Shown: positions 46,801 through 53,724 of the stretch, in pieces | Position numbering within the stretch: the first letter of the stretch is position 1 | Layout of the letters: each line of letters starts with the position of its first letter | NCBI GenBank assembly: GCA_035549075.1 | Contig: DASZRT010000087.1 | Coordinates: forward strand, 3,128-67,127 | Direction: 5' to 3' | Length of the DNA: 64,000 nucleotides | Source: DASZFV01 sp035549075 | GTDB taxonomy: Bacteria > Myxococcota_A > Polyangia > Fen-1088 | Notes under the pieces: generated by a model | The model's database searches: none | Told to the model about the DNA's origin: nothing | The model's input: the letters and a program-made list of their open reading frames with translations, nothing else | Made by a program: the position numbers and the translations under genes

Positions 46801-49499
46801 GTGGTCGCGAGCGCGGAGTCGGTGATGTCGAGCAGCAGCGGGTAGTTCGTGAGCGTCGTGGGCGCGCCCGTCGCGCCGATGCGCGTGCGATCGATCGTGA
46901 TGGCCTTGCGGTAGCTGTAAGCGGCCCGCGCCGTCGACGCGCCGCCGAGGATCGCGACGAGGAGCGCGGCGGCGCCGACCGCGCGCGCCGCAGCTCCGCT
47001 GCGTCGTGGACGTGCGCGGCGTCGCCGGGTCGCGAGGGCGATCGCGGCGACGAAGAAGAAGCCGGCGCGCGCGGGCGTTCCCGGCATGCCGCCGACGTCG
47101 CAGCTGCAGCCGCCGCCGGGCGTTGCGCCCGTGTGATCGCCGCCGGCCGCGTCTCCGAGCGCGGCGTCGGTCGTCGCCGCGTCCATCGACGTCGTCGCAT
47201 CCGCGTCGGCGTCCGCGGCGATCGCCGCGTCCGTCGAGGCATCGCCCAAGCCTCCGTCCGTCGCCATCGCCGCGTCGGCGTCCGTCGCGCCCGCGTCGAC
47301 GGCGCCGACGGGCGCGTCGCTCGCGCCGCCGTCGGCCGCTCCGTCCGCCGCCGCGTCGACGGCGACACCCGCGTCGGGAATCGCGGCGGGCGTGCCAAAC
47401 AGCGTCGGGTCGCCGAAGTAGATCCACGTCTTGCGCGCCTCGACGTCGGTGATCGCCCGCTTGGCGGCGAGCGCGGCTTCTCCGATCGAGGTCCGGGTCA
47501 AGCGCATCAGAAACTCCTGGTTGTAGGCGGGCTGGGGCACGAAGTCCGCGAGCGTCGACGAGGCCCACACGCCGACGGCGCCGCCGCTCGGTGACTGCAG
47601 CAAGGACTCGGCGAGGCTCGTCGTGTAGAGGTCGTGAAAGAAGCCGTTGAGGCAGTTCATCACGACGTAGATCGACGCGTCCGGGTTCGTGAGCGCCGAG
47701 GCCTGCGCGCTGGAAAACAGGTTGTCCCAGACCTCGACCGAGCCGTGGCCGAAGTAGTTCACGAGGAAGGGACCGTCGTTGAGCTTCTTGACGAGCGCGG
47801 CCGACGTCGAGCCGGCGTCGGCGGCGCTGAACTGCGTGACCGGCATGAGATCGGCCACCTTCGCGGCCGAAGCGGCGCTCGCGCCCGTGAAGTCGAGGTC
47901 CGTGCCGTCGACGTCGCTCACGAAGAGCGCGCCGCGCGACACTTCGACCGCGCCCGCGAAACCCAGCGTCTTCGCGACGACGGCGTCGACGTCGGCCGTC
48001 GTGCGCGCCGGGAAGCGGCCCATCGCGACCTCGGGGACGCCGTCGCCGTCGGCGTCGCCGAACCAATCGTCGGAGGCCGTCTCCATCGTCGCCGTGTCGA
48101 TGAGCTTCGTGGGCGCGAAGTCGAAGTCGCCCTTGCCCAGGAAGTTGCGCGGGTCGAAGGTCGCGTCGCCCACGAGCAGCACGAAGCGCGGCGGCACGCG
48201 CCACGCCGCGCGCGCGCGCATGATGAACGCGCGCACGGCGTCGGGCGATTTGTCGCCGAAGCCGAGCTCGTCGTAGACGTCTTGCAAGTCGACGAGCTGG
48301 ACGGACCAGCCTTCTTGCCGGCGGCGATCGACGAGCGGCTGCACCGACGCGAGGAACGCCGCGTTCGAGAGCACGAGCAGATCGCCGTCGTGCGAGGTGC
48401 CCCAGGTGGAGGGCGCGTCGGCGACGACCCGGGCGGGCGCGCCGACGTGCGCCGCCGTGAAGGCGTACACCGTGTGCAGCGCGCCGTCGTCGGGCAGGTC
48501 GACGAGGGCGCCGAACGGTGTGCTCGCCGAGATCGTCACGGACAGCTCGACGGGGTTGGCCTCGTCGGTGACGTCGATGACGCGCACGTCGGACGTCGAG
48601 AACCCGCCGATCGCGAGGTGCGTGGCCGCGGGCGCCGTCGCCAGCAGCTCGTCGCCGTCCGCGAGGTACAGGTGCGGGTAGGCGAGCGTGATCGCGCCGA
48701 GCGCCGTGAAGTCGGCGCTGGACCCGTGACTGACGAGCTGAATCTGGTTGTTGCCCTCGACGACGTTGGGCGCGCCGAACGAGAACGTGCCGCGCGCCTG
48801 CTGATCGAGCAACGCCGTGCCGAGCACGGTGCCGTTGAGCGAGACGTCGATGGCGTGCGACGTCGCCGTGATGCCCTGCAGGTCGACGCGCAGCTGCGCC
48901 GTGGCGACGTGGGCCGCGTCGACGTCGTGGGCCGCGATCGTCTTCATCACCGGCGTCGCCGAAAGGGCCGCGCCGTAGAAGTTGCTGGTCTCGCCGTTTC
49001 TGATCGACGAGAGGTAGACGGTTCGCTCGACGAGCGGCTCGGCGTGCCCGAAATACGTGGGCGGCGCGCCGCCGATGGCCGCCGTCGGCGTCGCGACGCG
49101 CGCGCCCGCCGCGCCACCCGAGACGAGCCAGTACGTCCGCTCGTCGGTCGACAGTGTGTCGCGCCCGACGCCGTACAGCTCGATGGCTTCGTCGGCTGAA
49201 AACGTCGCGTCGCCGTTGCCCGTGACGACGATGGCGTGCTCGACGCCGTCAGCGAAGAGCCGCAACGTTCGTGGATCGACGTGCGGGTCCAAGCCTGCGG
49301 CCACGAGCGCCGGCTGGCCGACGCGCAGCCACGCGCGGCCGCGCGCGACGATCTTGATGGCGCCGGCGGCGGCGAGCGTTGCTTGCTCATCGCTCGGCGT
49401 CGCGGCCCGCGCGGCGATCGAAGTCGCGGCGACGACGGTCAAGGAGGCGAGGGCGGCGTAGCGGTGGCGTGTCCGACGGTGGGGCGAATTCCCGTACAT
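43884..49499 (-). CDS. Giant surface protein: gingipain-like C25 peptidase fused to two DUF2341-LamG units, with two MYXO-CTERM-like tails
   Basis: A 1,871-residue protein (a GTG at 49559 could add 20 residues). A signal peptide is followed by a C25 (gingipain-type) peptidase at about 25-745 with H585 (YFGHGSVEVW) and C616 (VMNCLNGF). An Ala/Asp-rich linker leads to a first MYXO-CTERM-like tail at about 795-835 (Cys pair, hydrophobic span, RRRR). Without a stop the frame goes on into a signal-peptide-like span (about 838-862). DUF2341 and LamG-like domains follow at 860-1220, then two DUF4215 Cys-rich repeats (CDDGN...GDGCSSTC) at 1230-1300. A second DUF2341-LamG unit lies at 1300-1680, and a final MYXO-CTERM-like tail ends the chain. 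No in-frame start codon lies at the join. Confidence 0.85.
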   Translation of the reverse strand: MYGNSPHRRTRHRYAALASLTVVAATSIAARAATPSDEQATLAAAGAIKIVARGRAWLRVGQPALVAAGLDPHVDPRTLRLFADGVEHAIVVTGNGDATFSADEAIELYGVGRDTLSTDERTYWLVSGGAAGARVATPTAAIGGAPPTYFGHAEPLVERTVYLSSIRNGETSNFYGAALSATPVMKTIAAHDVDAAHVATAQLRVDLQGITATSHAIDVSLNGTVLGTALLDQQARGTFSFGAPNVVEGNNQIQLVSHGSSADFTALGAITLAYPHLYLADGDELLATAPAATHLAIGGFSTSDVRVIDVTDEANPVELSVTISASTPFGALVDLPDDGALHTVYAFTAAHVGAPARVVADAPSTWGTSHDGDLLVLSNAAFLASVQPLVDRRRQEGWSVQLVDLQDVYDELGFGDKSPDAVRAFIMRARAAWRVPPRFVLLVGDATFDPRNFLGKGDFDFAPTKLIDTATMETASDDWFGDADGDGVPEVAMGRFPARTTADVDAVVAKTLGFAGAVEVSRGALFVSDVDGTDLDFTGASAASAAKVADLMPVTQFSAADAGSTSAALVKKLNDGPFLVNYFGHGSVEVWDNLFSSAQASALTNPDASIYVVMNCLNGFFHDLYTTSLAESLLQSPSGGAVGVWASSTLADFVPQPAYNQEFLMRLTRTSIGEAALAAKRAITDVEARKTWIYFGDPTLFGTPAAIPDAGVAVDAAADGAADGGASDAPVGAVDAGATDADAAMATDGGLGDASTDAAIAADADADATTSMDAATTDAALGDAAGGDHTGATPGGGCSCDVGGMPGTPARAGFFFVAAIALATRRRRARPRRSGAAARAVGAAALLVAILGGASTARAAYSYRKAITIDRTRIGATGAPTTLTNYPLLLDITDSALATTGHVTNLNGYDISFQGADTTTCGGPSTCTFNYEIESYTAATGHVIAWVQIPALKTVSATSNTVIYVKYGDASVTTPTQNATGTWDTSFQGVWHLNQATSPQSDSTSTPANAAYGGTTTPATTTGKIGSGVATTGTTGDGYLDYRSTKFNYTATDTFTYSAWFNTTDSSGPIFSQRDNGAGNPVIDINIGYDGGTTAAGKLTVLIRSDAGGTPYAEYVGTTTVSDGAWHNIVVTRSTSTVTVYLDGALAGLGTGSAAAGTITTGSTGNYQNIGREGNWVAASYGTTDQRYLAGSFDELRISKTIRSIDWITTDYNTQGTPASTFSLGAEALASCGDGTRIAGESCDDGNIVSGDGCSSTCTTETGYTCNTATPNVCTTFCSDGVVAGTEACDDGNLTNGDGCSSTCTVESTYVCTGSPSTCKLGRFDYYKIITIDRTKVGTATSPTTLSNYPILFSVTDPSLKSLANGGRLRATTATKPYDIAFQGFDATVCGGPTECTLAHEIESYDPTTGTIIAWVNVPGLNAQTNTGNTQIRLLMGNKAISTTTEQITSTWNSSFKGVWHLNQTPSGSGAMTDSTSNANNGTPNGTVTQASSARIGAGVTFDGSTGYIATNSGTSLDVASGGSFTLSAWLNTSDSAGALWSFRSSTSSNQVIDFMVGRDGKTTTANMLMILARDDSNGGLNDVFTSTSIATGTWHYVSATHSGTSLSLYVDANLINTVTISSGSFTNDTRNMGREGRWVQDNYTTTAEEFLAATVDEYRMSNTARTIDWITTDYNNQLSPSTFYTYTTGAAGEIAGSSFTVTELVAMDASEGCDGTTVTWRTGYEIDTLGFNVYREVNGARVQLNPSLIEAAGLSGGGGHAYSIVDPGSADAGRRYWIEDVSFDLASELYGPIAPTSAGACGSKPTAQSPAEAVAAGSAAPSPIATTSAAAPIDAAPEAGGCTIAAHGSRAPISLIGIALGLALARRRRR

Positions 49500-49729
49500 C
49501 CGCCCCGCGTCATCGGCGGGTTTCGGCGGTTTCTGCAGCGCCTGGCGCGCGCTGGACACGGCCCGGTAACGCCGCGATGTTACCGAGCATTCGCGGCGCG
49601 CGCCGCTGGGGCTCGAACGCCCCGAGTTGCCGCGGCTGCCCCGCCTCCGCGAGTTGGCGCGCGCGATGCTCTATCGCCAAGCATCCGACATTGCCCCGCG
49701 CTGGGCGGGGTCACGCGAAAGGACACGTC

Positions 49730-49984
49730 ATGCACATCATCTGGGCACTCATCGTGGGTCTCGTCGTCGGCGCCATCGCCAAGCTGCTCATGCCGGGCAA
49801 GGATCCGGGCGGTCTCATCATCACGGCGCTGCTGGGCATCGCGGGTTCGCTGCTGGCGGCGTTCATCGGGCACTCGCTCGGCTTCTACAGCTCGGCGAGC
49901 TCGGGGCCGGGGATCATCGCATCGGTCGTCGGCTCGATCATCCTGCTGGCGATCTACCGCGCGTTTCGCGGCCGCACGGTCTGA
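49730..49984 (+). CDS. GlsB/YeaQ/YmgE family stress membrane protein
   Basis: An 84-residue protein with three glycine-rich hydrophobic segments: IIWALIVGLVVGAIAKLLMPG, GGLIITALLGIAGSLLAAFIG and GIIASVVGSIILLAIYRAF. This is the compact transglycosylase-associated/YeaQ family, which sits in the membrane and is often stress induced. Function unresolved. The ATG at 49730 follows AAAGGA. A 6-base-pair GC hairpin (49694-49710) lies upstream in the 170-base space and may be an attenuator or the terminator of the upstream region. Confidence 0.85.
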   Translation: MHIIWALIVGLVVGAIAKLLMPGKDPGGLIITALLGIAGSLLAAFIGHSLGFYSSASSGPGIIASVVGSIILLAIYRAFRGRTV

Positions 49985-49988
49985 AGTC

Positions 49989-50555
49989 ATGACGACCGCG
50001 CGAGCGGTGTTCGGCGTCGCGTTCGCGGCGTTGGTCGGTTGCGGCGGCGGCGCGCCCGAGGAAACCATGGGCGCGTCGGCGCCGCTGACCGACGGGCAAG
50101 TCGCGGCCGTCGCGCTCGGCATCAACGCCGCCGAGATCGCGACCGCGAACATAGCGCTCGCGCGCACGCAGAGCGGCGACGTCAGGTCGTTCGCGAGGCG
50201 CATGGTCGACGAATCGATGGCCTCGTCGCAAACCTTCCAGGCCGTCCTCGCGGCCGAGCAGATCGCGATGGACGACAGCGGCGTGGCGCACGACGTCGCC
50301 GACGAAGCCGCGGCCCGCGCGAAGGAGCTCTGGGCCGTGCCCGCGCCGACCTTCGACGTCGCCTTCGCCGACGAGCAGATGCTGGCGCATCAAAAGATCC
50401 TCGCGGTCGTCGAGAGCTCGCTGCTGCCGGCCCCGACCGACCCCGGCGTCTCGGCGGAGATGGGCGTCGCCGCGCTCATGCTGTCGGCGCACATGACGGC
50501 GTCGGAGCAGCTGCGCGGCGCGCTCTCGGCGTCAGACGATGCGCAACCAGAATGA
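49989..50555 (+). CDS. DUF4142 lipoprotein
   Basis: A 188-residue lipoprotein with lipobox AALVGC (residue 18). The DUF4142 helical domain starts DGQVAAVALGINAAEIATANIALART and has SGDVRSFARRMVDESMASSQTFQ, then LAHQKILAVVESSLLPA. DUF4142 is a ferritin-like four-helix bundle of unknown function, common in secreted or outer-membrane proteins. The gene starts 4 bases after the GlsB stop. Its 3' end overlaps the convergent methyltransferase gene by 24 bases. Confidence 0.85.
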   Translation: MTTARAVFGVAFAALVGCGGGAPEETMGASAPLTDGQVAAVALGINAAEIATANIALARTQSGDVRSFARRMVDESMASSQTFQAVLAAEQIAMDDSGVAHDVADEAAARAKELWAVPAPTFDVAFADEQMLAHQKILAVVESSLLPAPTDPGVSAEMGVAALMLSAHMTASEQLRGALSASDDAQPE

Positions 50556-51476
50556 GGCGGCGGCGCCGGCCTCGGCGCGCGGACCGATCTCGGTGTGCAG
50601 CAGTCCCGCCAGCTCGGCGTCGCGCATGACGAACTGGGACGGGAAGACGATCTCCCAGCGGCAGCCGGGGCTCATGAGGCCCATCGCCAGCATGTATTGC
50701 TCGGTGTAATAGCGATCGGCCCACGTGGCCGGGTAGTCATACGGCAAGAAGATGTCGTGGATGTGCACGAGGACGCCGGAGCGCAAGCGTGGCATCACCT
50801 CGAGGAACAACACGACGCCGTCGGAGCTCATGAAGGTGTGGTGAGACCCGTCGAAGAACAGGATGTCGCCGGCCTCGAGCTCGTCGAAGACGGTGGCATC
50901 GACGTCCTCGAGGGCTCGCCGCACGACGACGTCGCACAATTCGTCGATCTGCGAACGCGGGAACGGATCGATCGACAGCATCTTCGTGGGGAGGCCCTGG
51001 TCGCGGACGGCGCGGCGCGCGAGCTTCGTCGAGAAGCCCGATCCGATCTCGAAGTAGCGGCGCGGCCGCAGCGTCGCCAACGTGCCATAGAGGGCGACGG
51101 CGTCGATGCCGTTGAAGTAATCGTTGGTCCAGGTGGGCTCGAGCGGATTGCCCGGGTCGCCGAGGGCGATGTTCTCGATGGCGCCGCGGAAGCGACCGAA
51201 CTCGCGGATGCGCGCGGCGTAGTCGGCGCGGCGATCGCCGATGATGCGCGCGAGCTCGGGGTGGCCGGCGCCGTCCCAACGAGGACGCGGTTGCCCATGG
51301 TAGTCGACGACGATGGGGCGCGAGCCCATCATGACCTTGCTTCGTTGAGACGCGACGTAGGCCATGCCGCGCAGGACTTCGATCGAACGAAACGCGTTCG
51401 ACAACGGGCGGTAGAGCGCGGGGTTGCTGGCGAGGAGGCTCTTCGCGCGGCTCTTCAGGTCCTGGAGCATGGGCAT
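50532..51476 (-). CDS. Class I SAM-dependent methyltransferase-like protein
   Basis: A 314-residue protein. The SAM-binding region is YFEIGSGFSTKLARRAVRD (residues 140-160), followed by LSIDPFPRSQIDELCD and the acidic loop ILFFDGSHHTFMSSDG. A long N-terminal helical part precedes it. The sequence is of the Methyltransf_24 type, seen in surface polysaccharide or secondary metabolism loci; substrate is unknown. The start is ATG 51476. There is no obvious operon partner besides the GST gene, 46 bases upstream. Confidence 0.75.
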   Translation of the reverse strand: MPMLQDLKSRAKSLLASNPALYRPLSNAFRSIEVLRGMAYVASQRSKVMMGSRPIVVDYHGQPRPRWDGAGHPELARIIGDRRADYAARIREFGRFRGAIENIALGDPGNPLEPTWTNDYFNGIDAVALYGTLATLRPRRYFEIGSGFSTKLARRAVRDQGLPTKMLSIDPFPRSQIDELCDVVVRRALEDVDATVFDELEAGDILFFDGSHHTFMSSDGVVLFLEVMPRLRSGVLVHIHDIFLPYDYPATWADRYYTEQYMLAMGLMSPGCRWEIVFPSQFVMRDAELAGLLHTEIGPRAEAGAAASFWLRIV

Positions 51477-51522
51477 CCGGCGAACAACCTATCACCACGG
51501 CGCAACGCCCGCGAGCCGTCGG

Positions 51523-52305
51523 TCAGAAGCGCATGGGGCACGCGAGGTGACGCTCGTACATGAGGTCGCGGTGGGCGCGAAGGGAATCGGGGAGGGCGTC
51601 GCGAACCGCTGGGTCGAGCGTCTCGAAGGCGTGGCGAACGGGCACCGGCATCGGGCAGAGGGCCTCGGGCGGTGGCGCGACGACGTTGATCGTGACGGCG
51701 GCGTAGACGTCGAGCGCCGTCGGGGTCGAGCCGAGGAGGTACGCGTGGCCTCGCGCGCGGGCGTCGCCGGCGACGCGGCCGAAGAGCGCGAGCACGCGGC
51801 GGGCGCGGGCGCGGGCGTCGTCGGCGAGAGCTCGCGCGCGCTCGGGCGCGTAGCCGTAGCGAGGCGCGAGGTGCTGGCCCACCTCGAGCGGCCACCCTTC
51901 GCGGCCTTCGGTCGTGAGGCTCGCATGTACGAGGAGCAGGCGCACCGACCAGCCGAGGCCGCGCTCGCCGAGCAGCTCGTGCGTGAGGCCGAAGAGGCGC
52001 ACGCGCGCGTCGTCGTCGGTGGGCACGAGCGACGGCGCGCCGCCGACGCGCTCGGCGAGCGCGAGGATCTCGGCCCAGCCCGTGCGCGGCGGCTCGTCGT
52101 CGCAGACGGCGACGGGCGCGTTCCACGAGCCGGTCCAGGCGAGGACGGCTTCGGCGGCCGGGCGGAAGCGCACGGCGAGGTAATCGACGCCTTTGAGGTC
52201 GAGCACGCCCATCGCGCCCTGCGACCAAGGGCTCGGCACGTTGCTCGCGATCACGAGCCGGACGCCGCGCGCGGCACGAGCTTCTTCGATTTCGACGAAT
52301 CGCAC
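51523..52305 (-). CDS. Glutathione S-transferase family protein
   Basis: A 260-residue protein with a thioredoxin-like N-terminal part (LVIASNVPSPWSQGAMGVLDLKGVDYLAVRF; the SPWSQ motif stands in the usual CPFC/SPFS place) and a helical C-terminal GST domain ending near RALADDARARARRVLALFGRVAG and GSTPTALDVYAAVTINV. Substrate is unknown. The start was set to GTG 52305; an in-frame TTG at 52350 is the only other candidate. It is probably co-transcribed with the methyltransferase downstream. Confidence 0.7.
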   Translation of the reverse strand: MRFVEIEEARAARGVRLVIASNVPSPWSQGAMGVLDLKGVDYLAVRFRPAAEAVLAWTGSWNAPVAVCDDEPPRTGWAEILALAERVGGAPSLVPTDDDARVRLFGLTHELLGERGLGWSVRLLLVHASLTTEGREGWPLEVGQHLAPRYGYAPERARALADDARARARRVLALFGRVAGDARARGHAYLLGSTPTALDVYAAVTINVVAPPPEALCPMPVPVRHAFETLDPAVRDALPDSLRAHRDLMYERHLACPMRF

Positions 52306-52428
52306 GCGGGCGGGCTCAGCAATTCGGGTGCCGGCCCGTGAAGGTCGCAAGCACGCGAAAGGTCGATCGAGCGTCCGCCGCCGGCCGCGCGACGCGCTTC
52401 GCGGTGCGTAGCCGGGTTCTCGGAGAGG

Positions 52429-53655
52429 TCAGGGCTCGCAGGGCGGTTGGACCGCCGCGGCTGCCGCACCCGCACCAATCGCCATCTTGCCGTCGCCGTC
52501 GATCCACATCAGCGCGCCGTCGCGTCCGCCGTACGCCGCGAGCGGCGCGTGCACGACGGCCGGGCCGGCGCGCGGCACGTCGACGGGGAACGGGCTCTCG
52601 TCGACGGTTTGACCGGGCGCGGGGAACAGATGCCCCCAGCACACGAGGCCGCGCGTGGTCGTGTTCGCACACATCCCCTGCATCCCGCGGTCGGGCGCGA
52701 GGTCGCGCGCGCCCCGCAGCGGCGCACCGCCCGCGGCCTCGAGGACGATCGTCGGGGTCACCGTCGTCTGCGTGTCGGCGGCGCCGGCCTGGGCATAGTT
52801 GTTCGAGCCCCAGCACGCGACGCGATCGTCGGCGAGGATCGCGCAGAACGTGTCGCCTGGGCTCGTCGCGAGCCGCGTCGCGGGCGCGGGCAGGGCGACG
52901 GGCCTCGGGGACGGGTCGCCGTCGAGCTCATCCGGCGCGACGCCGAGCTCTCCGAGGTGGTTGTCGCCCCAGCACGAGACGGTCCCGTCGTTCGTGCGCG
53001 CGCACGCGGCGTGCTCACCCAGCTGCGCCTCGACGACGCCGGCGAGCGGCGCACCCGCGCGCGTGAGAACGGGGCGCGCGAAAGTGGCGTCGGAGTCGTC
53101 GCCGCGGCCGAGGACGTCGTCGGCGCCGTAGCCCCAGCACGCCAGGCCTCCGTCGTCGGTGACGGCGCAGAAGCGCGCGCCCGCGCCGTTCAGGCTCGCC
53201 GTGAGCTGGCGCGCGCCCGCGAGCGTCGTCGTCGACGTGCGCACCTGCGTGGGCCCCGTCGTCGTGACGTCGGCGCCGAGGCCCGCGCCGAGATCGCCCG
53301 AGTGAATGAGCGGCCCCGCGATCGGGACGCACCACACGGCGCCGCCCGCGACGCGCGCGCAGCCGACGGCCGTGCCGTAGGCGCTCGATCCGGCGGCGAC
53401 GAGATCCGTCGCGACGAAGCGCGCCCCGTCGGCGGTGCGGATCTCGTCGAAGCGCGTGTGGTCGGGCGCGGCCCAGATCGAGCCGTCGGTCCGCCGCGCG
53501 ACGAACACCGAGTCGTAGACGCCGGCGAGCTGCGCGAGGCAGCCGGGCCGCATCGGCGCCGCGTCGGCGGGCGCGCGCGCGTCGCCGACGAGCGAACGCC
53601 CGCAAGCGAGCGCGGGCAGCGCGGCGAGGAGCGCGACGGCGAAGCACGACCGCAC
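52429..53655 (-). CDS. Lipoprotein with RCC1-like beta-propeller repeats
   Basis: A 408-residue protein. A signal peptide with lipobox-like ALPALAC is followed by RCC1-type repeats. Recurrent motifs are ACWGYGADDVLGRGDD, VSCWGDNHLGELG, VACWGSNNYAQAG and VCWGH. They are spaced about 45-60 residues and predict a seven-bladed propeller at the cell surface. Such proteins are abundant in myxobacteria; function unknown. The start is the GTG at 53655. It is divergent from the copper ATPase gene, 69 bases away. Confidence 0.85.
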   Translation of the reverse strand: MRSCFAVALLAALPALACGRSLVGDARAPADAAPMRPGCLAQLAGVYDSVFVARRTDGSIWAAPDHTRFDEIRTADGARFVATDLVAAGSSAYGTAVGCARVAGGAVWCVPIAGPLIHSGDLGAGLGADVTTTGPTQVRTSTTTLAGARQLTASLNGAGARFCAVTDDGGLACWGYGADDVLGRGDDSDATFARPVLTRAGAPLAGVVEAQLGEHAACARTNDGTVSCWGDNHLGELGVAPDELDGDPSPRPVALPAPATRLATSPGDTFCAILADDRVACWGSNNYAQAGAADTQTTVTPTIVLEAAGGAPLRGARDLAPDRGMQGMCANTTTRGLVCWGHLFPAPGQTVDESPFPVDVPRAGPAVVHAPLAAYGGRDGALMWIDGDGKMAIGAGAAAAAVQPPCEP

Positions 53656-53724
53656 GACCGGCGAGCGTACTCCAGCTTGACCGTGCGCGAACAACGCGAC
53701 AAACCAAACAGAGTAAAAGGGGAT

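Noticed and set aside
43956..47594. A 1,212-codon open frame on the forward strand
   Set aside because: It is the antisense of the C25/LamG gene; high GC content removes stop codons. It is a run of Arg, Ala, Val and Asp residues without any domain, while the reverse strand has clear families.
52447..53724. Forward-strand frame extending the copper ATPase by over 400 codons
   Set aside because: This part lies antisense to the RCC1-like lipoprotein gene and encodes low-complexity sequence; the real ATPase start is the ATG at 53725 with a ribosome binding site.
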